Below are positions 1 to 10,959 of a stretch of DNA of 64,000 nucleotides, piece after piece. The position numbers were made by a program, and so were the translations under genes. The stretch comes from Celoporthe dispersa (lineage: Eukaryota > Ascomycota > Sordariomycetes > Diaporthales > Cryphonectriaceae): contig WAID01000003.1 of assembly GCA_016584495.1 (NCBI GenBank), forward strand, positions 2,356,001-2,420,000, given 5' to 3'. A model generated the notes under the pieces. That model searched no databases, was not told where the DNA came from, and worked only from the letters and a program-made list of their open reading frames with translations. The number at the start of each line of letters is the position of its first letter. The first letter of the stretch is position 1.

Positions 1-1052
1 AAGCATACAGTCTGCGAAGCTAAAGCTGTGGTACGTGTTCAGCCAGCCGTGGTCGCTGTGGCCACGGGTGGCGGACCTGTGTGGTGAGATCTTTGCGTGG
101 TGAAGCGCCTTGGACATGGTAGACTTGAGCATGAGCTCTGGGTTCTGCCCTTGGTCTTTGGTGTTGCTGGTCCTGTAGGTCGTGATGCGTGAGAACAGTG
201 AGCTGGTGATAGTACTTAGTAGTGATGAATATGATCCGATCAGGTGAGTCGAAATTTGAAAGTTGTAAATGACCAGAGAAATCGAGGCAACGAGAATCGA
301 GACGCAGAGAATGAAGCCCTTCATATAGTAGCTGGTGAGTTACACGGTGGACGGCTCAAGGCGGGCCAAAGTCCATGCAAGAGATGATGACTTTTGGATT
401 GGAAATGATTTGGTGATGCTTTGCTAAGAGGAGACAAGTTGCATGATGTCGCCTTTAGTGGCAGGAGACTAATATACATAGTTGAGTTGTGTATGTAAGT
501 CGGAAATACATACCCATGGGCGCTATAGTTCTTCCTCGGCAAGCGGGAGACTTAGTGATGATTAGCAGATGCTGACACAGAGATCCAGCAGCAGCATGGT
601 TGTTGCATGGGTCGAGAATCCGACAGGGGGTTGAACGGTCACCAATCAGCCACTGCAGCTACTACAGTACTGTACTAGGTAATTTACTGGCCACAGCACA
701 TGCAATATTGGAGGCTTCGCTGGCTGGCAAGTCGTCTGGGCTGCGTTTCAGGCCACGCAGCATAAAAACTTTGGCTCATTCAGAGACGGTGGAGGTCTGC
801 AGAGGGAGTTCTTCAGGTCAGGCCGTTCTACCACAGCCCCATAATCACAGGCGGGCCACTGGGGTCCTAAAGCTAGACCCACCATGGCGGGGTGATGTAC
901 TTACATAATCACTTGACCCCTGTATTTAAGCTTCAGCTTCAAAAGGAACTTTTTTTTTGTCAGGCATTCGCTGCCTTTACCCCACCATCGTCAAATTTTG
1001 GATCTCTGTGCCCTTAAAAAAAAAAAAAAAAAAGGTGGTGATATTGCCCAAA
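1..1052. other. intergenic region and promoter of the ADE13 gene
   Basis: I see no gene here. The open frames are short, lack family resemblance and contradict one another on the two strands. The last 100 bases are the upstream region of adenylosuccinate lyase: a T run around 950-957 and an A run of about 18 bases at 1016-1033, ending 20 bases before the start codon. The A run probably lies in the 5' untranslated region. Confidence 0.6.
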
Positions 1053-3228
1053 ATGGCCTCGCAGTACGATACCTACCAGACGTCCCTGACGGGCCGCTAT
1101 TGCAGCCAGGAGATGTCCGGTCTCTTCAGCCAGCGGTCTCGGCACTCGACCTGGCGCAAGCTGTGGCTCTACCTCGCCCAGAGCGAGAAGGAGCTCGGGA
1201 TCAACACCATCACGGATGAGGCCCTGGAGCAGATGAAGGCCCACCTCACGGTGACGGACGAGGACTTTGAGACTGCCCGTGTCGAGGAGAAGAAACGTCG
1301 GCATGTAAGCTTTACTACCGGGAAGATCAGATCAGCCAACATGAAGAGAGAGAGAGAGAGAGAGAGAAGCTGACAAGTAGTATTATGTAGGATGTCATGG
1401 CTGTAAGAAATAATCAAGAATGAACAAGTAGTCATACTGCCTCCTCGTGAACTGATGATCTTCATTCTCAACTCCAGCACGTCCATGCCTTTGGCCAAGT
1501 CGCCCCTGCTGCTGCTGGCATCATCCACTATGGAGCGACGAGCTGCTACGTCACCGACAACACCGAGCTCATCCTCATGAGGGATGCCCTCGATCTCCTC
1601 ATCCCCAAGATCGCCAAGGTGCTGCACAACCTCCAGGGTTTTGCCCTCCAGTGGAAGTCTGAGCCCACCCTCTCTTTCACCCACCTTCAACCTGCCCAGA
1701 TCAGCACTGTCGGCAAGCGAGGTCAGTCTTGGAAGCCCACGTACATACTTTTTCTTTTTTGAAATTTATTGTTTCCTGCGTACTTAGGCTAAACTTCACT
1801 TCAGCGGCGGGTTGGGCACAGGATCTCCTGATGGATCTGGCCGACCTTGAGCGGGTACGAGACGAGCTCAAGTTCCGTGGCGCCCAGGGCACCACGGGCA
1901 CGCAAGCCAGCTTTCTCGAAATGTGAGCCCCCTCGGTCAATGTAGGGAACTGATGAGCCAGTCATACTGACCTCTGTAGATTTGGTGGTGACCACGCCAA
2001 GTGTGAGCAGCTCAATGACCTCCTCTGTCAAAAGGCCGGCTTCGAGGAATGCTACGATGTGAGTCTTGGGTAGACTCTTCACTACTGCTATCGCAATGCC
2101 ATCTAACATCTCCCTAGATCTCCACGCAGACATAGTAAGTCTTGAAAAAAGAAAATACTTTTTCCTGTGTAGATGCGGGCAAGGTGACTCACGCTGTTGC
2201 AGCACGAGGAAGGTTGATTGTCTCGTGGCAAATGCCGTCACGGGCCTAGGGACCAGCGTGACCAAGATTGCCTCTGATTTGCGGCACCTCGCGTTCATGA
2301 AGGAAATCGGAGAGCCTAGGGAGGCTTCGCAAATTGGCAGCAGTGCTATGGTCAGTCCTGTCTTGTCCTGTCTTACGCCTTCGTCATGTCTCGATCACAC
2401 ACACTTTTTTCTCAATCTTGGACGTGTATTATTAACCTCTCACTCTTCAGGCTTACAAACAAAACCCTATGCGATGTGAACGAATTGCCAGTCTCGCGCG
2501 GGTGCTGCAGGGAAAGGCGGCCAACTACAACAGCACTCACTCGGCCCAGTGGCTGGAGAGGTCGCTGGATGACTCCGCATGTGTAAGCATTTCTCTATAC
2601 TTTGTCATGTGATGCTCCAATGTTGGGCTCCTAGGCCCGCTTGTGGTCCCTTCCCGACCTGCGAATCCTCTTGTTATCGTTCATGTTCTTCCAGGCTAAT
2701 ATTTATGTAGCGAAGGATGGATATACCCGAGATGTTCCTTCTCGCGGACGCCATCGCCATTACCCTACAAAATGTGACTGAGGGGCTTGTGGTGTTCCCC
2801 TCCAAGATTCACTCCAACATCATGGCAGAGCTGCCCTTTATGATCACGGAGAACATCATCATGAGGCTGACGGCGATGGGCGTGTCCAGACAGGAGTAAG
2901 TCCTGACCCCTCTGGCCTCTTACGATTAGAAGGGATCCACTAACCAGTGCAAAGCGCTCATGAGCAAATCCGTGTCCTTTCGTTCCAGGCGTCGCACCAA
3001 GTCCAGAACGAGGGTCGGCCGAATGACCTTGTCGAGAGGATCAAGAACACGGAATTCTTCAAGCCCATCTGGCCTGATCTTGACAGCATGATGAGGCCGG
3101 AGCTGTACGTTGGTCGCAGCGCGCAGATTGTTGACAAGTTCTGCGGGCCGGGTGGCAGGCTTGAGAAGAAGCTTGAGCCGTACCAGGCATCTATCAAGGG
3201 GGCGAAGGCGGCCGAGCTGAACGTCTGA
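1053..3228 (+). CDS. ADE13: adenylosuccinate lyase (Ade13)
   Basis: Purine biosynthesis enzyme of the cytosol. It splits SAICAR to AICAR plus fumarate and adenylosuccinate to AMP plus fumarate. Nine exons can be placed by GT-AG borders: 1053-1304, 1478-1721, 1805-1922, 1980-2058, 2118-2134, 2203-2350, 2451-2582, 2711-2895 and 2955-3228. They join to 482 residues, the length of the yeast enzyme. The fumarate-lyase signature reads GSSAM then AYKQNPMR and is split by intron 6; the mobile loop holding the catalytic serine lies here. SFTHLQPAQ and the stretch TGTQASFLEIFGGDHAKC also fit the family. The start ATGGCCTCGCAG follows AAA and begins the conserved sequence. Exon 5 is only 17 bases. The frame is intact throughout. 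Identification is firm; the exact intron borders are inferred from family conservation. Confidence 0.96.
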
Positions 3229-3545
3229 GGATCTGTGGACCTTGATGAATCAGAGCACTCCGGGGAAACGAGAATTCCGTATACAGGAATAAGAACCTCT
3301 ACCAAGATAAAAAGGACCAAGGCCGAAAAGAATTACAGCCATCAGGGAAGCATGAATATAAAAGACTAGATAGACCATCAAGTCCAAACCATCGAAAGGC
3401 CAGAATCAGTTCTCGAACGGCACGTGAACGAGGTAAACAGTCAGCAAAAGCGTGGGAAACCGGCTTCAATACTAAACAATAGAACATGCTGAACAGGTGA
3501 TAGAATACTGTCGCCGACTATGCCTCTCTGCAGGCGTTTCGAGAT

Positions 3546-3836
3546 GATCATCAGTACATACGGCGCCGCTTGACAGAGATGGAGTGGTGCCCCCAGACAA
3601 CTTCATGATGATGGCTGTCCTCAAGAGGATTGAGGACATCCTGCCAGAGCTTTACGCGTTTGCAGGGCGTGATCAGAGGCTGGGCGAGCTTACCTGGGAC
3701 GGCTTGATGGCTGAGAAGGCCTTTGCAGCCTTAAGGAAGACAACGGCATCGACCCAGACCAGTGGCTCGAAGACCTCCTGACTATACATGTAGCAAAAAT
3801 ACAGAGACCCAGCATCCACGTTTCCCTACTCCTTTT
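3546..3836 (+). pseudogene. possible gene remnant or broken small gene, function unknown
   Basis: Two overlapping frames look like one short coding stretch. From about 3548 the frame reads DRDGVVPPDNFMMMAVLKR, then a helix-like acidic/basic segment. Near 3730 it must change frame (one base missing in TTAAGG) to continue as KEDNGIDPDQWLEDLL. The codon pattern and the regular mix of charged and hydrophobic residues suggest former coding, but I recognise no family and see no start codon. It lies 320 bases downstream of ADE13. It may be a decayed copy, an exon of an undetected gene, or chance. Confidence 0.25.
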
Positions 3837-4300
3837 CAAGCCCAACAGTCCGTACCACTACAGGTCGAGATTCTACATGATCCCCACCAGCGTCCTGAAG
3901 CCAGAGCGAGGAGGCTCGTACTGCTGTCGCTAGGTGGGCCAGGTAGTGGAAGCGCTCTACCGGCAACAAGTCTCAAACAGTAGTAGCAGCAAAGCATAAC
4001 TTGTTTGCTGTTGATGATCATGGTTTATGGGTCATAGGCAGTAATAGTAGTCCTTTGAGATGTCTCACCTCCTCCACACTCACTATGGCCAACATCTCAA
4101 CAAGTCTCCCTGATTGATCACTGCTGTAAGTTCACCACAAGCACAACTAGTCAGACCCTCATCAGACTCACTTGATTATTAAATCTGCACAGAAAATTGT
4201 CTCCGGACCGGCCAAGAACCCAGAGCACGACTGTGGCACAAGATAAGCTCCCACACAGAGGGCACCAGCAGTCACCACGCACGCTCCATACTCTTTCAGG

Positions 4301-4867
4301 ATGTGCGAATGCTTCTTTGTCGAATTCGTCTGCAGCTGCAACCAGGCAGGCTGCCTCCACCACAATCCCCTACGCCACTCTTTCCACAAAACGGAAGTGA
4401 TCTGGCAGGTTGACCACTTCAAGTGGAAGTACTGCACCTCCTTCCTCACGTCCGCGGGCGTCTCTCTTCCCGACCGTGTCAGGAACGTTTCCGAGTTCGA
4501 CGTCTCGAGTCTTATCGATGCACAGCCCAGGCTGAAGCGGAAGCCGAGCACGCTGAAGAGGCTGTTCCCCTTTAAAAGCGACAAGGGATGGTCCGGCTCC
4601 AGCCAACGCGCCCCGACCGTCAACATCACTACTGCTGTCCGCCCTGACGGCGGCCGTGTGATGAGGGGAAGCCTGGATACCTTCGGGGATAGAGGTCGGC
4701 AGAGGGGTAGTCGGGGGCTTCAGCATCTACCTCTAAGGCACAGCGAGGACCAGCGCCACGGGGGGCATGTTCCGGTCTGCGAGGCCATCTCGTACGAGGG
4801 CTGGAGGATCCGGCGAAGCTGTCGTTGGTGCGAGGGCTTTTGGATGGGCCGGAGGGGAGTTGTGTGA
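4301..4867 (+). CDS. hypothetical cysteine-containing protein
   Basis: Open frame of 188 residues. The first 45 carry a cluster of cysteines and histidines (MCECFFVEFVCSCNQ, AGCLHHNP, then HSFHKTEVIWQVDHFKWKYC), which looks like the start of a small metal-binding or disulfide domain seen in poorly described fungal proteins. The middle is basic with Ser/Thr; the last 60 residues are Arg/Gly-rich and may be out of frame. A possible intron acceptor (ctgcacag, 4183-4190) lies upstream, so the real start could be in an earlier exon. The antisense frame 4168-4629 is also open, so coding is not certain. I assign no function. Confidence 0.3.
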   Translation: MCECFFVEFVCSCNQAGCLHHNPLRHSFHKTEVIWQVDHFKWKYCTSFLTSAGVSLPDRVRNVSEFDVSSLIDAQPRLKRKPSTLKRLFPFKSDKGWSGSSQRAPTVNITTAVRPDGGRVMRGSLDTFGDRGRQRGSRGLQHLPLRHSEDQRHGGHVPVCEAISYEGWRIRRSCRWCEGFWMGRRGVV

Positions 4868-5791
4868 GACGTGGTTGCCTCTCGTGGAAACTGAAGTCTC
4901 AAGAGAGGCCTGCAGCCGCCCTGGTTGGTGGTCGTGGCTTTACATGATCCACCGGAATTTCACTACCTCATGGTGAGGTCTTGCTGGCGAAGGATACAGC
5001 TTTGAGGAGGCCCAGAGCGTTCGGTCATAACACCTGATGGGTCAATAGAGAATCTGATTTCATTAATTACAACAATCACGAAAATCTTGTCCCAAAGTCA
5101 AGCTGTGAGCAGGATGAAAGGAAACCAAAATGTCTGGTGACGCTCAGGGCTTCAGCGCTGTTCTCAAGACGCTTTTAGTGGGCGTAGACCAGGCAGCAGT
5201 GCCTAACCATAGCGTGTCTAGACCTGCTAGGGCAGACATTCTGCCCTGTAGTTATTGTGCTCCAGGGGCCCGACGACCTCCGATCGAGAAAGTGGCCCGC
5301 CCTTTTTCTTTTGTTTTCTCTCCCCCGGGAAATTTGTTCCCTAAACCATGGATCTCGGGATTGGCTGACACTACCTGGATGTATATTACCAAGTACGCAG
5401 TAGAAGTAGAGTAGTAATGAGGCTGGCCCTGAGGTAGCACAGCAGATGATGCAATGACTGAATTGGCCAACAAGAACTTTGTGCAGCATGGACATTTTAT
5501 CACCATCACCACCACCACCACCACCATCACCACTTGTCCTATTCAGTAGCGATAACACCATGAGAATCATCGTGAGTGATTTCAGCTTCCGCAGTCGGAG
5601 CAATATCGGGCCGCTGGTACCATTTTAGGCGATTAAGTAGGCCTCTCTGACTCCCCGGGCATCAATCAGCCTTAACCGCCATCGATAACTAATCCCCTCC
5701 AAGTCGAGGCCAAGATTTCCCGTTCGACTCACAACTGTACACATAACCTCACCTCACCACCACCACCACCACCACCAAAACCACCAGCAGC
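4868..5791. other. intergenic region with CAC/ACC repeats
   Basis: No convincing gene. There is an imperfect CAC/CAT repeat at about 5500-5532, and a run of ACC triplets at about 5758-5783 just before the start codon of the next gene, probably in its 5' untranslated region. Confidence 0.5.
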
Positions 5792-6484
5792 ATGCCTCGC
5801 AGCGCCCTCTTCGTGATCGACATCCAGCACGAGCTGGCGGGCGACCCCAAGACCCGCGTGCCTCAGCACGAGCGCATCCGCACCGCGGGCACGAGGATCC
5901 TCTCAGCAGCCCGCGAGATCATCGACTCGTACAGGGACAAGAGCCGTGAGTCACCGTCCATTCTCGTGTTTGTCCAGCATGAGGAGCCGGCCGAGGATGG
6001 GGGCACGCTGGTGAAGGGCTCAGAGGCCTGGAGGTTGGTCTTTGAGCCTCGCGAGGGCGTCAATGAGGAGATCCTGGTTGCCAAGACTACGCGTGAGTGA
6101 TAAAACTATGTCCCTATCTTGCCTTCCCAGTGCGCCTCTCTGATTTATATATGCTACAGGGGACACATTTGAGTCGAATCCGGATCTGGCCGACAGGCTA
6201 AAGGCTTCAGACATTACTGAGGTCATCACGTTTGGCCTGCAGAGCGAGTACTGTGTCGTGTCGACGTCCAGGGGGCTCTTGACCGCGGCTTCAAGGTCAC
6301 TATCCTGCAGGGTGCCCACTCGACGTACGACGAGCCTCCCAAGTCGGCGACGGATATCGAGAGGGACATGGAGGATGAGCTGAGGCAGAAGGGCGCGGAG
6401 GTCGTTCCTTGGGAGGATGCCATAGCAACATGGGAGCAGCGACGTATGATCTCGAGTTACCCAATCTTTTCCGAGCTGGCGTGA
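5792..6484 (+). CDS. isochorismatase-family cysteine hydrolase, one-base frameshift
   Basis: Small soluble hydrolase of the isochorismatase/nicotinamidase superfamily; the substrate cannot be told from sequence. Two exons, 5792-6092 and 6160-6484. The expected catalytic triad is visible: Asp in LFVIDIQHEL (residue 9), Lys in LVAKTTRDTFESNP, and Cys in FGLQSEYCVVST. The frame breaks just after the catalytic Cys, at the G run 6271-6275. One more G restores RGALDRGFKVTILQGAHSTY, the conserved end of the fold, and gives 208 residues ending at the stop at 6482-6484. Without it the protein would end about 20 residues later and lose its last strand. The gene faces pop7 tail to tail with 350 bases between them. 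Confidence 0.85.
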
Positions 6485-6834
6485 TCGTGGACCGATCAGT
6501 CATCGAGACAGGTAACAACGATGTGTAATAGAAATCCCTGGGTGTGTCGAGGGCGAGCGTATACCCCAAAAAGACGGGTCTGGTGCCAGAACACCGGCAA
6601 GTTGGACGTCTGACGCAATGTGAAGTTGTTGTATTTTTCGGGTATCATGCTGCTCACTGGGGGGCAAGCTGCGTCCAGATTCTTTCCTGACGCGTATTTC
6701 CTGCCTCTTCGAACACTTCCGTCCAGTGCCTGTGCCTGAACTACACAGAGAAGACAGCGCCTGTTGTCTCGGGGGCCCGTAAGCTATCTCCAACGGGCCG
6801 TCGTGACCACCAGGCAGTTTCCAGGCACCATCTT

Positions 6835-7506
6835 TCAGCGAAGGCGAACGCCCACCTCCAGACAGTTCACCATCCTGAGGCGCGACTCCTGCTCCTCGGC
6901 AAAGCCACCTTCCTCCTCAGCGCCGTCCTCATCGACAACGACATCATCGACAGCCTCCAGCGTCATGGTGCGCAGGGTGACCATGACGTCCGCCTGGTTG
7001 GTGAACCACGCAGCGATATCGAGCGTCTTGGGAATGGCGCGCCCGGTACCGCGAACCAGGATCTCCTCTTGGTCGGCAGCGGCGTAGGGAGCAACGCGGA
7101 GGGTAGCGATCCGCTCCGTCAGCGGAAGGCCCTTGGTGCTGGAGTTGGAGTGGACACCTGCAGGGCCCTTGTCGAGGGCCTTGCGCACACGGCTGACGAG
7201 GCCCATGAAGGGCGACTTTGTGCCGACATTGATGATGCGCTGCCTGGGGGAGACAGGGCTGCCGCGATTGAAGACCTGAGTGCGGTTCAGAGGGCGCTTC
7301 TGGACTTTGGAATCTGTTGTGTCTCATATGTGAGTCCGGTGTGGGACAACAAAGAGAAAGGAATAGCAGACAAAAAAAAAAAGGAGGGGGCGGGGGCACC
7401 AAAACACACTGGTGGGCCTGGGCGACAGCTTGTTCTCAGGCTTATCTGCTGTATTGACCTTTCGATCAGGCATTTTACCAAAGACAGTCGACTTCTTGCC
7501 AGCCAT
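6835..7506 (-). CDS. POP7: RNase P/MRP protein subunit Pop7 (Rpp20-like)
   Basis: Alba-fold protein that pairs with Pop6 on the RNA of RNase P and RNase MRP, in nucleus and nucleolus, for tRNA 5' processing and rRNA maturation. Two exons, 7304-7506 split by an intron at 7305-7409 (exon 1 is 7410-7506), then 6835-7304; they join to 188 residues. Recognition rests on the segment IQKRPLNRTQ, restored exactly across the splice, followed by VGTKSPFMGLVSRVRKAL and the Alba core DQEEILVRGTGRAIPKTLDI and AAWFTNQADVMVTLRTMTLE. The C terminus is acidic. The intron carries a poly-T tract on the coding strand. It shares a 568-base divergent promoter with the Rogdi gene. Confidence 0.85.
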
Positions 7507-8074
7507 GATGGGGCCAGTCTGAGTAGCTTATGTTCAGGGTCTTTGTCTGGCAAGAGGGGTGGTGTTTTGTTGTGATTTGGTCAGTCACTCTGAAAAGAAT
7601 TCTGAGTGACAATATTTTTGTTGTTGGAGTCTGAACATGTCGACGCAACCTTGCTTCATCTCTGGTAACGGAAGAAATGACCTGGGGGCTAAGGACACTG
7701 GATGGGACCCAGGCTTTCTCTGGTAGCTGGGGCTTCACAGGTATTCAGAATGCAGCCTCGAGATCAGGTCTGATAAATCTAGCGAGGCGAATTGAAGTTG
7801 AAAGACTCTCCCTCCGCCAGTGGGTCCTGTTCTCAAGGACAAAAGGCGGATCAGCGGGTACTAGTAGTGTGTGACAGGGGTCTTGAGGTGGTGTGCCAGA
7901 TGACGATGTTCACATAGAAGAGCTCCCCCCCCCCCTTGTCCTGTCCACTGCCAGGAACGACCACGGCTCCAGGCCTCAGCTCAACTCTCACAGACGAAGC
8001 ATACAGCCATCTATAGCCCTAGATATGTCTGCCCTGGAAGTGATACACTGAAACACTGTGGCACCGGGACAAAG
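7507..8074. promoter_or_regulatory. divergent promoter region, pop7 / rogdi
   Basis: This 568-base interval lies between two start codons pointing away from each other, so it must hold both promoters. It includes a C run at 7926-7935. I see no gene and no binding site I can name. Confidence 0.5.
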
Positions 8075-9421
8075 ATGTCTGTGGAGGTTTGGCCTTCTCT
8101 CCCTCGGGAACAACTTGGACCGGCTGTCGACCAGACACAGGTGAGCTTCCCTCTCCCTGCTTGCTGTTTTCCAGCACTCTCTCTGCCCTGGCCCTCATGC
8201 TGGTGATTGCCATGGAGACGTCCGTCTGTGATGAGGGCTGGGTCCTCCTTGCACCACCTCCCCGTCCCGCCGCTTGCTCGACCCAGGAGGACACAAACCC
8301 GACTGACAGCCGCTGCCGGCCCGCAGAGACGAGAACTAGAATGGCTCCTCAACGAGCTGCACGAGACGCTCCACAACCTCAAGTCCGGCCTTGAGGACTG
8401 CTACGCCCTCCTGGCACCCGTCGATCCTGGCAGCACGCTCGTCGTGAGCACCCCGCGGAACGAGATCGTCAAGGGACACATCACCCGCGTCGGGACACGG
8501 ATAGTCAAGGGCGTACGTCCATCCACACACCAACCAGCCCATTCCCCCCACGAGCAGGATAACTCACGCGCACACCCACCCACTTCTCTCTAGACCCTCA
8601 CCCTCCGCCTCCGGACCCACCCCCAGCAGGCCTACACCATCTCCCCCGACCTCCCCGATCAGCCTCGCCCCGCTGGCGACCCTCCACGCCCTCCTCAACA
8701 GCTCCGTCGAGCTCCTCACCCTGACGCTGGCCCACACCACGCCCCCCTCGACACACCCCTCCTCGCCAGCCTCCCAGCCGCCGCCCTCGCCGACCCACAG
8801 CACGGCCGCCTTCCTCGCCGCCCAGCTCCTCCTCCTCTCCCAGTCCCTCGCCGAGGCCGCCTCCCTGCTCAAGGGCCCCCAGCCGCTGACGGCCTCCGAC
8901 GCCACCTGGGTGTCCAAGTCGTGCGCCCCGGGCCACTTCGTCCCGCCCACCAGCAGGGACCTGAGCGTCCACTGGGGCGTGCAGGACAGCTGTCTCGTGC
9001 TGTGGCTGCGCGCCCTCGAGCCCGCCGACGCGCCCGTCAGCGTGGGGCTCAAGCTGGCGCTGGCTATCGGCACGGCCAGGCGCATCGAGCACGACGAGGC
9101 GGACCAGGTCTTTGTCTATACATACCCGGAGGATGGAGAGGTTGGGACCGCCGGCGGCGGCGGCGGGAGCGGGACCGGAGGAGGGAGCAGGAGGGGCGAG
9201 AGCTCGGGTGCCGGAGGGGCGGAGGAGCCCTGCCGGGCAGGAGTAATACCAGGGATGACCACCACAGGGGCAACGAGGTGCAGGTATATGTCAGGGAGAA
9301 GGTTCGGGTCGAGAGCGCAGACCCGAGTCTCTTGTCGCTGAGCGCAAAGCTGGCGGCGCTGATGAACACGCTTGAGCTGGCGAGAGGAAATCTGGCCGCT
9401 GTCATGGGCGAGGAGTTCTGA
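8075..9421 (+). CDS. Rogdi/Rav2-family V-ATPase assembly regulator, two frameshifts
   Basis: The Rogdi family includes yeast Rav2, part of the RAVE complex that helps reassemble the vacuolar proton pump. Exons 8075-8140, 8327-8512 and 8594-9421. The start gives MSVEVWPSLPREQLG, typical of fungal members, then RRELEWLLNELHETL, LVVSTPRNEIVKGH and TRVGTRIVKG. Two corrections are needed. At the C run 8653-8656 one base is surplus (SPDLP must join ISLAPLATLHALL). Between about 9130 and 9290, in a Gly/Arg-rich part, one base is missing before VQVYVREKVRVES. With both, the protein is 359 residues and ends in the conserved helix ALMNTLELARGNLAAVMGEE. An intron inside the glycine-rich part is an alternative for the second break. 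Confidence 0.82.
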
Positions 9422-9819
9422 GGGATGGGCGTACGACAGGTATTGGAGAGAGGGTGTGTGTGTGTGTGAGAGAGTGAGTGAGTGAGGGATGCCTGAAAGA
9501 TATCCTCTTTGTGACGGTGCTCAATGCATACTTTGTACGGCGTTCTAAGGCGAAAAGGTCACGGCAGGCGGGCTTCTGGTTGCCATCCCTGCGCTTCACA
9601 TAGAAAGGGGCACGCCAAACAGTCCAGTGATATGGTTATGAACAATCTCTTTTAAGACTATCAAGTCTGATTCCGATGACCTTTCCCAGCGCCATTTCTC
9701 AAAAGAAGACAGAGTAATCCATACATTGCGGTATGAGCTGATGCTCCGAAGCACCTTCGCAAATGCCACGGACAGGTTTCCAGGTAGACGACCAGCTCAG
9801 GTCTCCCGTCACCTCCCGT

Positions 9820-10959
9820 CTATGCCACAGGTGACCAGGGCATGGGTATCAAGATCCTCGAGTGCATGGTCTGGATCAGCGGCACCGTCTTGTGCACCGT
9901 CTCCGCCCAGCCCGGTATGCGCCAGCAGTCCTCGCGGCGGATCTTCCTCTCCTCCAGGTTGGCGAACTGCCACAGGTGGTGCACCGTGTTCAGGTCACCA
10001 ATCTGTACGAACCAGGCACCAACGCCCTCCATCACCTCCCGGCGGGCCTGCAGGCCCCTACGCCAGTGTGTCTCCCACTCGAGAAGATTGCCAGGGTGGA
10101 GCGTGTAGGACCGCAGCTCGAAGACGCCGCCCAGCTGTCGGGGGAGGGGTGGTGGGCCAGAAGCTGAACTCCTGCATCAGCGAGGTCTTCTTGCCCTCGA
10201 TCAGCTTCCTCAGCTTGCGGTCGAAGTCGGGGAACTCGGGGTGGTGGGAAATGGCGTTGAGGGAGCCATGGTAGCCGGTGTAGCGCTGATACTCCCATAT
10301 ATGCACTATCTCTCTTGTCAGGCATGCCAGCGGCACCAGGCGAGGGGGGCAAGCGGCGGATACTACGCACCAAAGGTATCACAATCTCCAACCTCTGTCC
10401 GCCAGCTCCCGACCAGATGAACCTTGTTCTCCGGCAGAGAAGCCATGCGGGGATACCATTTGCCCACGAGCTCGACATACTCGTCCACCTTCTCTGGCTT
10501 GACCTGGTGGAACACGATGCTGTGGACGTACTTTCCCCGCGCGATGACCTGCGAGAAGGACGCCTCGAGCTGCGCCTCGTGCTCTCGGCCCTCCTTGGTG
10601 CCGTAGATGAGCTTCGTCAGGGGGCCTTCCTTACGCGGCCCTTCTTTCTCGGCGAAATCCTTAGCCCGTTCTTCATCCCCGTCGTTTAGTGAGCCCAGGC
10701 CCGAGGTGTCAGTATCATGGGAAGAGTAAAAGGCACGAGACGCACTGGCTTCCCGCTCCTGCTGAGCTGCCACCAACTGCTCCCGGAATGTCTTCTGCTT
10801 TGCGTTGAAGGCCTCGTGGTTCTCGGGGTGGATGTCGCCAAGGGCAGGAGTACGCTTCGAGGACGCTGCCGAGGTGATGCTAAACAGCCGCACCGCGCTG
10901 GGGCACGGAGCAGCTGTGGTCGCCTTGGCGGTGGCACGTGCGAGGCGTCGTGACAGCAT
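9820..10959 (-). CDS. mitochondrial NIPSNAP-family protein, one-base frameshift
   Basis: NIPSNAP proteins are mitochondrial, with two ferredoxin-like domains; in animals they flag damaged mitochondria for autophagy, while the fungal role is unclear. The start at 10959 gives an Arg/Ala/Ser presequence (MLSRRLARATAKA, then RLFSITSAASS). A methionine at 11019 would add 20 residues and fits less well. Exons 10371-10959 and 9820-10305; splicing restores DCDTFVHIWEYQRYTGYHGS, which fixes the acceptor. The second NIPSNAP repeat starts with GVFELRSYTLHPGNLLEWE and the protein ends RILIPMPWSPVA. Between the halves the C run opposite 10140-10144 has one base too many; removing it gives 357 residues. 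The gene converges on the Rogdi gene and diverges from ATP18. Confidence 0.88.
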
